In this document: in pieces, positions 6,665-16,013 of the stretch
How the letters are laid out: each line of letters starts with the position of its first letter
Position numbering within the stretch: position 1 is the first letter of the stretch
Position numbers and translations under genes: made by a program
The notes under the pieces: generated by a model
Database searches by the model: none
What the model was told of the DNA's origin: nothing
What the model saw: the letters and a program-made list of their open reading frames with translations, nothing else
Origin: Flavivirga spongiicola
Lineage (GTDB): Bacteria; Bacteroidota; Bacteroidia; Flavobacteriales; Flavobacteriaceae
Length of the DNA stretch: 64,000 nucleotides
Reading direction: 5' to 3'
NCBI RefSeq assembly: GCF_030540825.1
Contig: NZ_JAUOEO010000001.1
Location: 97,001 to 161,000 of the forward strand

Positions 6665-8434
6665 TTATTCATTGGCAAACAAATCTGCTACTTCTGTTTC
6701 ACTAAGTACATAATCAAAAATAATCGTGTTAGCAATTTTTCCTTCAAAAAACTGGCCATAAGTAGCTGGGCCATCTTGAGCCATACGAAGTGGATTACCA
6801 CTCTCTGAGTTTACTACTGTACTTAAATTATTTGCGCTTGCAACCTTTGTTCCATCTTGGTACATAGACAAATCTCCATCTCTATCAAATGTGGCTACTA
6901 ATAAATGCCACTCATTATCATTAAATGGAATACCAAGACCTTCCGTTCTGGCATCTGCCTTATTACCTGCCCCATCTGAAGTTGCAACACGCCAGTTATC
7001 TCCTCTAAAGGCTACCGTTAAACCTGCATTACTGGAACTTCCCCAATCTTGGTCACCTATCATTACGGGATCGCTATCTGTAGATGTGGTATTTACCCAA
7101 AAAGCAATCGAATAATCACCTGTGTGTCTAAAGCCTAAATCACCTGTATCGGCTATGGTAGCGTATTGATCTACTCCATTAAATGTATAACTAAAACGAC
7201 CTGCTTCAGAACTAATATCTCCTCCTGAATTGGTTACTTCTATATTTTTTGTTGAACCATCTTGCTTTCTTAACTCAACCCCAGTTCTAAGAGATGATTC
7301 ATTTGCTATTTGCTCTGGTGTTAATACATAATCATAAATATAAGTGTTTCCTATATTGCCTTCAAAGAACTGCGAATAGGTTGCAGGACCATCTTGTGCT
7401 ATACGTAAAGGGTTACCATTTCCTATTGAACCAACAGCAGACATATCTTCTGTGGCTACCAAAACTCCATCCTGGTACATATTCATATCACCATCTCTAT
7501 CGAAAGTAGCTGACAAAAAATGCCAGTCACCATCATTAAAAGGTATATTTAGACCAGCTGTTCGTGCATCTGCTTTAGTTGTTCCATCAGAAATAGCCAC
7601 ACGCCAATTGTCTCCTCTAAAAGCTACAGTTAAACCTGTATTACCAGAGCTATCCCAATCTTGATCTCCCAACATAACAGGATCGCTATCTGTAGATGTT
7701 GTTTTTACCCAAAAGCCAATAGAAAAATCACCTGTATACCTAAAATTTAATTTAGAATCTGATTCGTCTATAGTTGTAAAATTGTCTACTCCATTATACT
7801 TTACACTTGCACCGGTATAAATGTCTTTAGCTTTGCTAGTAACGGCATCAGTTGTAGTTAATCCTTCCACTTCTCCTGTTTGTTTCTTTAAATACACAAA
7901 ATATTCTAAAAGGCCCGCAAAAGGATCAAAAGGTGCTCTCTTTTTTAATTCGAATGCAATTCTGTTCAAAGAATTATAATCAAATCCATTAACACCCAGG
8001 TCATCGTAGCTCACACTAAATAGTATAGTTTGTTTATCGCCTACTTCAAGAAGTCCTCTGTCTTCAAGTGTTGTGCTATAATCTCCCACATACTTACCAT
8101 CAACTTGTGTAAAAGTATTTATTTCGGCTATAACAACATCGTGAAGAGGAGCCACAGTGACTTTAATCGACAAAGGTTTGGCATCCATAACAATTTTTAA
8201 GTCAATAGGTTGCCCTTCAGAATAAGATTCTTTTTCTAAAGGATTATATGTTAGCTCTTCTAATTCTTCATTAGTATAGGGTTCTCCAGTTATTGGGTTA
8301 TTGTGCTCTATAACTAAACCTTCTTTACCTGCCAAACGATCATCAAATTTAACTGCTTCATCTGAATCGCAGCTCACTATTACCCCTATTAATACTGTGA
8401 TTAATAGAAATACTATTTTGGTTGTTTTTTTCAT
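6665..8434 (-). CDS. Surface lipoprotein with two LamG (concanavalin-like) domains
   Basis: 589 residues from the ATG at 8434, with lipobox VIVSC (Cys22); a longer start would overlap the SusD gene, whose stop is 11 bp upstream. The first ~190 residues form a beta-rich N-terminal region of unknown family. Two LamG-type domains follow. Each has an FTTIDESDSKLNFRYTGDFS-like opening, then FWVKTTSTDSDPVM, GDNWRVA, FNDGDWHFL, YQDGVLVA and a closing FFEGNIGNTYIYDYVL. The two copies are similar even at the nucleotide level, with a 612-nt offset, which implies a recent internal duplication. In gene order it occupies the place of a surface glycan-binding protein after SusC/SusD. I infer a ligand-binding role at the cell surface; the ligand is unknown. 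Confidence 0.75.
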   Translation of the reverse strand: MKKTTKIVFLLITVLIGVIVSCDSDEAVKFDDRLAGKEGLVIEHNNPITGEPYTNEELEELTYNPLEKESYSEGQPIDLKIVMDAKPLSIKVTVAPLHDVVIAEINTFTQVDGKYVGDYSTTLEDRGLLEVGDKQTILFSVSYDDLGVNGFDYNSLNRIAFELKKRAPFDPFAGLLEYFVYLKKQTGEVEGLTTTDAVTSKAKDIYTGASVKYNGVDNFTTIDESDSKLNFRYTGDFSIGFWVKTTSTDSDPVMLGDQDWDSSGNTGLTVAFRGDNWRVAISDGTTKADARTAGLNIPFNDGDWHFLSATFDRDGDMNMYQDGVLVATEDMSAVGSIGNGNPLRIAQDGPATYSQFFEGNIGNTYIYDYVLTPEQIANESSLRTGVELRKQDGSTKNIEVTNSGGDISSEAGRFSYTFNGVDQYATIADTGDLGFRHTGDYSIAFWVNTTSTDSDPVMIGDQDWGSSSNAGLTVAFRGDNWRVATSDGAGNKADARTEGLGIPFNDNEWHLLVATFDRDGDLSMYQDGTKVASANNLSTVVNSESGNPLRMAQDGPATYGQFFEGKIANTIIFDYVLSETEVADLFANE

Positions 8435-8445
8435 TTTATTATAGT

Positions 8446-9909
8446 TTACTTGATAATCCACATTTTCGTATTAATATCATCGCCTCCCATCGCACTAACA
8501 GCATTATTATACGCAGTGGTGTTAAATATTTTTTCATTATTAGGATAGTTAAATCGTACAGGTATTTTATTATTATTTACTGTAGTTGGACCTGGTGTAA
8601 TCACTGGATATCCTGTTCTCCTTTGATAAAAATAGATTTCTATATGGTTTAAAGATGAAATCCACATTTGCTTTCCAATTTTTTCGAGTTTTTCATCACG
8701 TGAACCTGTATAAGTCACTTGAGGATCTGAAAAATAGCTATCATTAAAATTAGCCATGGGCTCCATACCAACTAAAGCAGCAGCAACTGCTTGGTCTCCC
8801 ATCCATTTTTGATAATTATATGAAGATTTTATTCCATCTTTATAGTAATTTTCTGCCACAGTTGTTCCTCCAGTGATATACCCTTTTTCAGCAGCCTCAG
8901 CTAAAAGGAATAATAATTCTGAATGCATCATCCATACGGTTTGAACTATTGGAAATTCATGTGAGTCCCATATTAATGCAGATTGAACCGATATGGCATT
9001 AACATCAAAAGCGTCTGTTCCTGCGGGTTCTGCACCTTCAAAAGTGTTAGTTGTATTTGGTACTGGTGCAGCTATGGTTTTAATACGCTCATCATTAGTA
9101 TCTTTTAATAAATTTATAAAGGGAGTTGTTATGGCAGTAACACCAACCCAACCTTCATGTTTAGAAACCACATATTGGTCTGTAAGATATTTATAAGCTG
9201 GTTGGTCCCCAAAAGCTTCAAAAATTGGAAATTGGGCAGGGTTATCTATCATTTCCTGTAATTTAACACTTGGATCAACCTTGGAAGAACGAGACATTAA
9301 TACGCGGATCTTTAATGAATTTGCAAATTTCTTCCATTTTAATAAATCCCCATCATAAATAATGTCTCCTGTTAAAGCTACAGTACCGTTTCCTATTAGA
9401 GTATTGGCACGTTCTAAATCTGCAATTAAACCTTCATAAATTGATTCTTGAGAATCGTACTTTGGTAAGTTTTGACCTGAAGATGCGTTTCCTGCTTCTG
9501 AGTAAGGTACATCTCCATACAAGTTTGTTAAATTATAAAACAACCACGATTTTATTACCAAGGCAATCCCTTCATAATTTTCATTTCCTTCTTTGCCTTC
9601 TAACAAAAAGTTCAAGTTTCTTAAAGCAGCATAAGTATCATTCCACATCGGTTCTAAAGCTGCTGTATTATATTTGTCTCCTTCGGCATCTTCAAAACGT
9701 GTCGTATACTGAATGAGTTTGTTGGTTACGTCAACGGCAAAAATTGTATGTTCCAGTGTTGGCTGTATTACAATGTTTGGTATTAAGTTACCAAGAGGTA
9801 TCGACGTAGGTGTAATGTCGTTTACATTAATGTCATTAAAATCACTACAAGAAAAAGTGAATAACAATGTAAATATAATGCTCAACTTTTTTATATTTTT
9901 TATTTTCAT
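8446..9909 (-). CDS. SusD-like outer-membrane lipoprotein (SusD homolog family 2 type)
   Basis: 487 residues with a lipoprotein signal (FTFSC, Cys21). The N-terminal DFNDINVNDITPTS and the tetratricopeptide-like segments NLNFLLEGKEG, ALVIKSWLFYNLTNLYGDVP and SIYEGLIADLERANTLIG are diagnostic for SusD-family proteins, here the more divergent subgroup often paired with SusC proteins for non-starch ligands. SusD forms the surface lid of the SusC transporter and captures substrate. It lies 18 bp downstream of susC and 11 bp upstream of the LamG lipoprotein gene, clearly one operon. Substrate cannot be read from the sequence. Confidence 0.88.
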   Translation of the reverse strand: MKIKNIKKLSIIFTLLFTFSCSDFNDINVNDITPTSIPLGNLIPNIVIQPTLEHTIFAVDVTNKLIQYTTRFEDAEGDKYNTAALEPMWNDTYAALRNLNFLLEGKEGNENYEGIALVIKSWLFYNLTNLYGDVPYSEAGNASSGQNLPKYDSQESIYEGLIADLERANTLIGNGTVALTGDIIYDGDLLKWKKFANSLKIRVLMSRSSKVDPSVKLQEMIDNPAQFPIFEAFGDQPAYKYLTDQYVVSKHEGWVGVTAITTPFINLLKDTNDERIKTIAAPVPNTTNTFEGAEPAGTDAFDVNAISVQSALIWDSHEFPIVQTVWMMHSELLFLLAEAAEKGYITGGTTVAENYYKDGIKSSYNYQKWMGDQAVAAALVGMEPMANFNDSYFSDPQVTYTGSRDEKLEKIGKQMWISSLNHIEIYFYQRRTGYPVITPGPTTVNNNKIPVRFNYPNNEKIFNTTAYNNAVSAMGGDDINTKMWIIK

Positions 9910-9927
9910 AATCTTTAAAATTTAAGT

Positions 9928-12900
9928 CTATAAACCAATATTTATATTAAACCCATAAGAGCGTGTCGTAGGTATATAATAGCGTCCGGAATTTCCAGGA
10001 ACACCTTCAAAATATACATCTGGATCTTGATTTGGCACATTAGAGAATAGCAATAAGTTTCTACCTACCAATGCTATATTAATGCTTTGAAAAGCTGTTT
10101 TAGAAAGAAAAGATTTTGGAAAACTATAGGATAATGATAACTCACGTAATTTAACAAATGATGCATCATATACCTGGTTTGCACTTGTTAGTTCGTAAGG
10201 GCTAGACCATAACCTTTTTATATCTTCTCCAATAACTCTTGTTGTATTTTCAATATAACTACCATCAGATTGAGCAACGACACCATCCCCTAAAATACCT
10301 TCTTCACGCCATTGTAAAGTTTCTTGGTTATATCCACCTCGATATAACACATCTGTAACTCCTGAATGTAAAACACCTCCATGTCTAATATCTATTAGTG
10401 TGCTAAGCGTGAAATTTTTATATTTAAATGTATTTGTTAGACCTAACATCCAATCCGGGCTGGCATTTCCTAAATACTGGGGCGTATTATTTCTTACTAA
10501 AACGCCGTTAGAATCAAAGATTTGCCGTCCAAAATGCGGACTATTCTCATCTTCAACAGTTGCTTGTTTGAAACCAAAAACACCAAAAATAGGTCGTCCT
10601 ACTTCAGCAATAATAAATTGGTCTCCATCACCGTAGCTTCCTAAGCCAAATTGTGTAAGACCTTCTGCTAACTCTATTACTTTGTTTTCATTTTTACTAA
10701 AATTGGCAATAACATTCCAGCTAAAGTCATCTGTTCTTAATGGCGTACCTTTTAAAACTAACTCTATTCCTTTATTTTCTATTTTACCTGCATTTATGGT
10801 TCTACTATTAAAACCTGATGAGTTAGGTAATGTGGCATTCAAAACTTGATTTTTATTATCTATATAATAATATGTAAAATCTACACCCAATCTATTATTA
10901 AAAAATTTAGCATCAACTCCAAACTCATACGATGATGTTTCTTCAGGCAATAGATTTTGGTTTGCAATTGAACCACTCAAACTATATGTATTAGTAGCCC
11001 CATAAGATCCTGCTCCATTAAATACTGTTGAACCTTGATATGGGCTTGTATCTTTACCTACTTGAGCATAAGCCAATCTAAACTTTAAAAAAGAAATTTC
11101 TTTAGGCAACTCCACCAATTCAGGTAATAAAAAACTAAGGCTAGCAGAGGGGTAAAAATAACTTCTATTAGTCTCTGGTAAAGTACTAGACCAGTCATTT
11201 CTAGCTGTAAGATCTAAAAAAATGGCATCATTATATGCCAAAGATGCTACACCATAAATACTGTTCACCTTTTTTTGACTTATTCCGGGAAATAAACTTA
11301 TATCTTGAGTAGCTGCATTGTTTATTGTATAAATATTAGGTATCAATAAATTATTAGCATTCCCAAACAAATTACTATTATCAATATGTAAAAGGTTACC
11401 TCCTAGCGAAGCGTTTAATCCCCATTTATTATCTTTAAAAGATGTATTATAAGTTAATAAAAAGTCAGCATTAGTTTCTCTTTTCTTAATATTGTTTTCT
11501 TGATATCTTGTTTGAAAATTCACTATTCCAAAAGGGCGTCTAGATGTATTCAATTCTGTACTTAAATCCATTCCATATCGAACCGTTAGATTTAAGCGAT
11601 CGGTAAATGCATAATTAAGAGAAGCGTTACCATAGAGTCTATCTTTGCTTAGTTCATGACGAATTTCATTTCCAATAAAATAAGGGTTATTAATATTATC
11701 CCTCCATCTAATTTGAGAACTCCCCTCTAAACCTCTTTGCCAATATTCTTCAAGTTTGTCTATATGTGTTCCTGGAGCCATCCACGCCAAAGCATAGCCA
11801 ATACCATCTGTACCCCTATCAAGTTTAGGTCTGTTATCACTGCCTACATTTACAATATTAACATTAATACTTGCTGTTAACTTAGAAAGGATTTCACCTC
11901 CGGCATTCAGCGAAAAATTATGACGTTTTAAGTTGGTTCCAGGAATAATTCCTTCTTGATCTAAATTAGTATAAGAGGCTCTGAAATTAGATTTATCTCC
12001 ACCTGAAGAAATGGAAACATTATTAGTTAAGGTAACCCCTGTTTCAAAAAATTGTTTGTAATTATTTTTCCCATTTGATACATATGGATGCTTAACAGAA
12101 ACACCTCTAACTAAATCTACAGCACCAGCTCTGGTTCCATTACTGGTTTCAGACCACCACCATTCTACTAATAAATTAGGATCATAAGGGATGTTAGCCC
12201 AAGTTTCGTCATATACCGATTGATTAAAAGAAAAGTCATTTCGATTAAAAGCTAAACGATCACCATGTAATCCTGCGCCATATTTATATTGATAAGTATC
12301 AGGGTATTTAAGTATTTCGTCAAATATGATACTAGAATTCACATTAACACTTATCCCTTTTTTAGATGTTCCTTTTTTAGTCACTATAATAATAGCGCCA
12401 TTACCTGCTCTTGAGCCATATAAAGCAGCTGCAACCGGACCTTTTAAAACATTCATGGACTCAATATCATCTGGATTAATATCTGCTATCGCTGATCCCC
12501 AGTCTACTGTACTATTTGTTGAAAACGAATTATCTATAGGAACACCATCAACTACAAAAAGTGGGGTATTACCTCCCTCAGAGAGAGACGTCTCTCCTCG
12601 TAATGTTATTCTAGTTGAACCTCCAATTGAAGACGAACTATTTATTTGTAAACCAGCAACATTACCTGCTAATTTACTGGCAACATTAGCTTCCCTCCCT
12701 AAAGTTAAACTTTCACCGTCAATCTTTTGAATGGAATAGCCTACTTTTTTTTGTGCTTTGGTAATTCCTAAAGCTGTTACAACTATCTCATCTAATGCAG
12801 CAGTATCTTCTTGTAAAACAACATTAATTGTTACGCTATCTCCAACAGTTATTTTAGCAGTTTTCATGCCAAGATAGGAAAATACCAAAACGGTTTCTTT

Positions 12901-13455
12901 ATTGGCATCTATGGAATAATTCCCATCAAAATCAGTCTGTGTACCTGTAGAAGTGCCTTCAATCAAGACGTTTGCTCCTGGCAAAGGCACACCTTTTCCG
13001 TCTTTTACAGTTCCTCTAATTTCAATTTGTTGAAGCTTTGGAACTTTAGCTTTTAAATTATTATTAAAATGCTCTTGAATAATACCTTTATTGATATCAT
13101 CTTTTGCCAATACAATTTGCTTGTCGATGATTTTATACCGAATGGCTGTTTTTGAAAAAAGAAGATCTAATATTTTTTCTATGCGCTTCTTTTTTACATT
13201 TATAGTGATTTTTCTTTCTAAATCTATCTCACTATTAGCAAAGAGTATTTTAAACTCGGTTATTTTCTTTATTTCAGAAAAAACGTGGGCTATAGTAACA
13301 TCATCAAGATCTAACGAAATCTTGGTGTTCTGCGAATACGAATTAGCGTTAATTTTGAGAAGAAAAATAAAAAAAAGTATAAATGTTAGTTTCATTTTTA
13401 AATCTATTTTTGGGATTTCAAGATAACCCCATGAAAAACTTGGCTTTTTTTTCAT
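9928..13455 (-). CDS. SusC-like TonB-dependent transducer with N-terminal STN domain
   Basis: 1175 residues. Signal peptide, then an STN signalling domain (about 45-120, KISLDLDDVTIAHVFSEIKK), a carboxypeptidase-D-like domain (about 145-225, EIRGTVKDGKGVPLPGANV), the plug (FVVDGVPIDNSF; VLKGPVAAALYGSRAGNGAI) and a C-terminal beta-barrel ending in the aromatic-rich SYGFNINIGL. The STN domain marks a transducer that signals substrate uptake to the inner-membrane anti-sigma factor. The matching FecR and ECF sigma genes lie immediately upstream on the same strand. It imports the SusD-captured ligand with TonB energy. A dyad element 71 bp before the start is shared with the second susC in this window. 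Confidence 0.92.
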   Translation of the reverse strand: MKKKPSFSWGYLEIPKIDLKMKLTFILFFIFLLKINANSYSQNTKISLDLDDVTIAHVFSEIKKITEFKILFANSEIDLERKITINVKKKRIEKILDLLFSKTAIRYKIIDKQIVLAKDDINKGIIQEHFNNNLKAKVPKLQQIEIRGTVKDGKGVPLPGANVLIEGTSTGTQTDFDGNYSIDANKETVLVFSYLGMKTAKITVGDSVTINVVLQEDTAALDEIVVTALGITKAQKKVGYSIQKIDGESLTLGREANVASKLAGNVAGLQINSSSSIGGSTRITLRGETSLSEGGNTPLFVVDGVPIDNSFSTNSTVDWGSAIADINPDDIESMNVLKGPVAAALYGSRAGNGAIIIVTKKGTSKKGISVNVNSSIIFDEILKYPDTYQYKYGAGLHGDRLAFNRNDFSFNQSVYDETWANIPYDPNLLVEWWWSETSNGTRAGAVDLVRGVSVKHPYVSNGKNNYKQFFETGVTLTNNVSISSGGDKSNFRASYTNLDQEGIIPGTNLKRHNFSLNAGGEILSKLTASINVNIVNVGSDNRPKLDRGTDGIGYALAWMAPGTHIDKLEEYWQRGLEGSSQIRWRDNINNPYFIGNEIRHELSKDRLYGNASLNYAFTDRLNLTVRYGMDLSTELNTSRRPFGIVNFQTRYQENNIKKRETNADFLLTYNTSFKDNKWGLNASLGGNLLHIDNSNLFGNANNLLIPNIYTINNAATQDISLFPGISQKKVNSIYGVASLAYNDAIFLDLTARNDWSSTLPETNRSYFYPSASLSFLLPELVELPKEISFLKFRLAYAQVGKDTSPYQGSTVFNGAGSYGATNTYSLSGSIANQNLLPEETSSYEFGVDAKFFNNRLGVDFTYYYIDNKNQVLNATLPNSSGFNSRTINAGKIENKGIELVLKGTPLRTDDFSWNVIANFSKNENKVIELAEGLTQFGLGSYGDGDQFIIAEVGRPIFGVFGFKQATVEDENSPHFGRQIFDSNGVLVRNNTPQYLGNASPDWMLGLTNTFKYKNFTLSTLIDIRHGGVLHSGVTDVLYRGGYNQETLQWREEGILGDGVVAQSDGSYIENTTRVIGEDIKRLWSSPYELTSANQVYDASFVKLRELSLSYSFPKSFLSKTAFQSINIALVGRNLLLFSNVPNQDPDVYFEGVPGNSGRYYIPTTRSYGFNINIGL

Positions 13456-13508
13456 AATTTTGTACTGATTTTAAAGGTTGTTCAAATTTTTTAAAGTCGT
13501 TAGATAAG

Positions 13509-13535
13509 TCAGGGAATGGTCGTAACATTTCCTGA
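13509..13535 (-). promoter_or_regulatory. Dyad element upstream of the first susC (candidate ECF promoter/operator)
   Basis: On the plus strand TCAGGGAATG (13509-13518) and CATTTCCTGA (13526-13535) form 10-bp arms with one mismatch. Read on the minus strand, AAATGTTACGAC lies here, its AAATG beginning 71 nt before the susC ATG. The second susC has AAATGCTACTAC at exactly the same distance, and the alignment continues on both sides. A sigma-factor-dependent promoter or operator is the simplest explanation; no T-run follows on the coding strand, so it is not a terminator for fecR. Confidence 0.55.
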
Positions 13536-13583
13536 TTTTTTTTAATTTTATTTGTTCGTAGTTATTTTATCATATAAATGTGT

Positions 13584-14723
13584 TTATGGGTTAATAATTA
13601 TTTTATTGTTATCTATTATGTAATTAAATGGTTTGTAACCATTAAATGATCTTAAGACCTGATCGATAGTTTCTACATCGAAAGATCCAGTAAATCTAAT
13701 ATCGTTAAGTAATTCGTTATTATTTTGAATGGAAATATTATAATGTCTTTCTAACTTTCTAATAATGTTTTCAAATCGTTCCTTTTGAAAAAGAAGCACA
13801 CCGTCTATCCAAGCTATATGGTTTTTAACATCTACTGTTTCTGTTGTAAACTGTAAACTGCTTTTTCTTAGTGATGCTTTTTGGTTAGGAATTAAAATAA
13901 TTTGTTTAGAGGAGTTTTCTTTTAAGTTATTATTATAAACCCCAACAGACCCTTCAACTAAAACAATGTCTTGATTATCATCATTTTCATAAGATGAAAT
14001 ATTAAATTCTGTTCCGTAGACTTCGGTAACGACATCATTGGCATAAGCGATAAAAGCATCGTTTTTATTTTTAGCTACATTAAAGTAAGCTTCTCCATTT
14101 AAAAATACTTCTCTAGACAACCCCTTTATAAATTGAACAGGATATTTTAAGGTTGATCCAGAGTTTAAATAAATTAAAGAACCATCTGATAATCTAATCT
14201 GAATTTTTTTGCCGTAAGGGACATATAGTGTATTATATGTAAGTTTTGTTACTTGATTTGTAGTATCTATGTTTTCGTAAATTAATAAGTTTTTATCTTG
14301 CTTGCCTAATACCACCCCTTTGGCATTAGTTATTTTTTGATTATCATCAATATTAATCACTTTCTTAGAACCATCATGAAGCTCTAAAACAATATTTTCA
14401 TTATTATTTACAGTTTCCGGTTGTCTATTAACATATATGGTTATAAAAAGACCTATTAATAAAATTGCAGCATACTTCATATAAAAAAGTGGCCTTCGTT
14501 CTAACTTAAAGATACGTTTAGAGTTTTCCAGACGAATTTTTTTGCGAATTTTATTATAAATACTTTTTTCAATTTTTAGCTTATTTCCATAATCAAATGT
14601 ATTCCACAGGTCACTTTCTCCTTGATAAGATTCTAAAAAATTTTCTAATTTTTTTTTCTCTTCAGCACTGCAGTCGTTATTTAAGTACTTGTTTATTAGT
14701 GATTTGATTTGATTTTCTGTCAT
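13584..14723 (-). CDS. FecR-type anti-sigma factor
   Basis: 379 residues. A cytoplasmic N-terminal sigma-binding part (NKYLNNDCSAEEKKKLENFL) precedes a single membrane helix (about 84-102, YMKYAAILLIGLFITIYV). The periplasmic FecR domain has VPYGKKIQIRLSDGSLIYLN and FLNGEAYFNVAKN, and the C-terminal STN-like domain closes with NNNKIIINP. It holds the ECF sigma factor inactive until the SusC STN domain signals. It lies between sigma and susC on one strand, 178 bp after the sigma gene. That gap contains an 8-bp inverted repeat (14762-14769 with 14785-14792) and little else. Confidence 0.9.
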   Translation of the reverse strand: MTENQIKSLINKYLNNDCSAEEKKKLENFLESYQGESDLWNTFDYGNKLKIEKSIYNKIRKKIRLENSKRIFKLERRPLFYMKYAAILLIGLFITIYVNRQPETVNNNENIVLELHDGSKKVINIDDNQKITNAKGVVLGKQDKNLLIYENIDTTNQVTKLTYNTLYVPYGKKIQIRLSDGSLIYLNSGSTLKYPVQFIKGLSREVFLNGEAYFNVAKNKNDAFIAYANDVVTEVYGTEFNISSYENDDNQDIVLVEGSVGVYNNNLKENSSKQIILIPNQKASLRKSSLQFTTETVDVKNHIAWIDGVLLFQKERFENIIRKLERHYNISIQNNNELLNDIRFTGSFDVETIDQVLRSFNGYKPFNYIIDNNKIIINP

Positions 14724-14901
14724 GATTTTTATATAAAGTAGATTAAGAGAGCATCGTTTAGAAATAGGTGTATATCTTATAAGTACCTATTTTAATGAAA
14801 AGGTACTATAGTTAATTCAATTTTTTCGAAATTATATAGTAATTAGGTCTCAAATAATTTAAAAACCAGATGGGTATAAATTTATATATCCTCTTTTTAG
14901 A

Positions 14902-15477
14902 CTAAAGATTGAATAGCAAAGAAAGCAACCAAAACAAATAAGTATCTCCAAGTTTAAGCCGTAAGTGTTTCAAGGCTGTAGTGATTTGATTCTTTACCGT
15001 TTGTGTAGAGATATTTAATTTTTCTGCAATTTCTTTATGTGATAAATGTTCAAATCGACTTAAATAGAAGATGTCCTTACATTTTGGTGGTAAAGTGTTT
15101 AAATGTCTATGTATAACAGACTCAAGATCATTAAGGTTTATTAAATCTTCTGTCACATTTGTTTTATATACATCAGCAAACATCTTTATATCACTTTTTG
15201 TTAACTTTTTATCACGAAAGTGTTTAAATAATTGAAATCGTAATGATTGAAAAAGGTAAGCCGATAAATTTTCGATTTCTACTTTATGTCCATTCTTCCA
15301 AAAGGTCAAGAATATTTCCTGAACAATATCTTCACATATTTTTTTATTTCCTAAAACCTTAAAAGCATAAATGTATAATCTTTCCCAAAAATGTAAATAT
15401 ACTTTTTTAAAGGCTAATGATTCTTTACCATTAGCTTCTTTTAAAATTTGACGATATGTCCTATTTTTATTTAGCAA
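14902..15477 (-). CDS. ECF RNA polymerase sigma factor
   Basis: 191 residues. Sigma region 2 (about 20-90) has FKKVYLHFWERLYIYAFKVL and CEDIVQEIFLTFWKNG. Region 4 (about 130-180) has LPPKCKDIFYLSRFEHLSHK and AEKLNISTQTVKNQI. It should direct RNA polymerase to the downstream susC operon after release by FecR. The start is a TTG at 15477 immediately after an in-frame stop, with no ATG before region 2, so a non-ATG start is likely. It is divergent from the EEP-LamG gene across 536 bp. Confidence 0.87.
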   Translation of the reverse strand: MLNKNRTYRQILKEANGKESLAFKKVYLHFWERLYIYAFKVLGNKKICEDIVQEIFLTFWKNGHKVEIENLSAYLFQSLRFQLFKHFRDKKLTKSDIKMFADVYKTNVTEDLINLNDLESVIHRHLNTLPPKCKDIFYLSRFEHLSHKEIAEKLNISTQTVKNQITTALKHLRLKLGDTYLFWLLSLLFNL

Positions 15478-16013
15478 TTATATAAAACAGAAGACAGTAA
15501 ATTTAGTGATTTATACAAAAAAAGAACTGTTTTTAAACTTTAAAGCGTTTCTAACACTTTAAAATGATTATCTCAAAAACGATATTTGATATACTTCACC
15601 TAAAATATTTCAACATTTATGTCATGAACCCTTCGACTATTTAACTGAATTACAATACGTTATACTTTACAAAAAAGTAAACTTTTATAGACTGAAGGCG
15701 TACATCAGAGTTTTGAATATACATCCAAAATATTTTATATTTTTTCCAAAAACCAATCTAAATTGAAAATATAATGGTTCTAAAAATAAAAAAATTCTTG
15801 AAACCAACTATCTCTCAAGCCTCAAGGAATTCTTTTAGATTTAAAATATCATCTTAAATAAATTCATATGGTACAATCGTATAAAAAACAAATTAAATAT
15901 AAGCGCCTGTCATAATGAAATATTTACTGAATGCATGTATCTTTATATAATGTTCATATTAGTCGTATGAAAATATTGAATAAGCCAAAATTGAAAGCTA
16001 TTATCTTAATAGA
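15478..16013. other. Intergenic region between divergent sigma and EEP genes
   Basis: 536 bp, AT-rich, between genes facing away from each other, so it should hold promoters for both. I see no exact TAnnTTTG element. The only recognisable content is a short stretch at 15820-15846 shared with 3121-3147. No coding remnant was found in any frame. Confidence 0.5.
15820..15846 (+). repeat. Copy of the CCTnnAGGAATTCTTT intergenic repeat
   Basis: CCTCAAGGAATTCTTTTAGA and the following TTTAAAA match CCTTGAGGAATTCTTTAGAT at 3121-3147 in the same orientation, with a few substitutions and one single-base gap. The flanking hairpins of the first copy are absent here. Confidence 0.4.

Noticed and set aside
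12326..12730. A 134-residue plus-strand ORF opposite the first susC
   Set aside because: It is an antisense shadow of the conserved SusC plug region, with no start context or family resemblance of its own.
13509..13535. The dyad before the first susC as a terminator of fecR
   Set aside because: The T-run lies on the opposite side (plus strand); on the coding strand no T-run follows, and the core is shared in position with the other susC.
15478..16013. A small RNA or hidden gene in the divergent intergenic region
   Set aside because: No coding remnant, stable terminator or recognisable RNA structure could be supported by eye.
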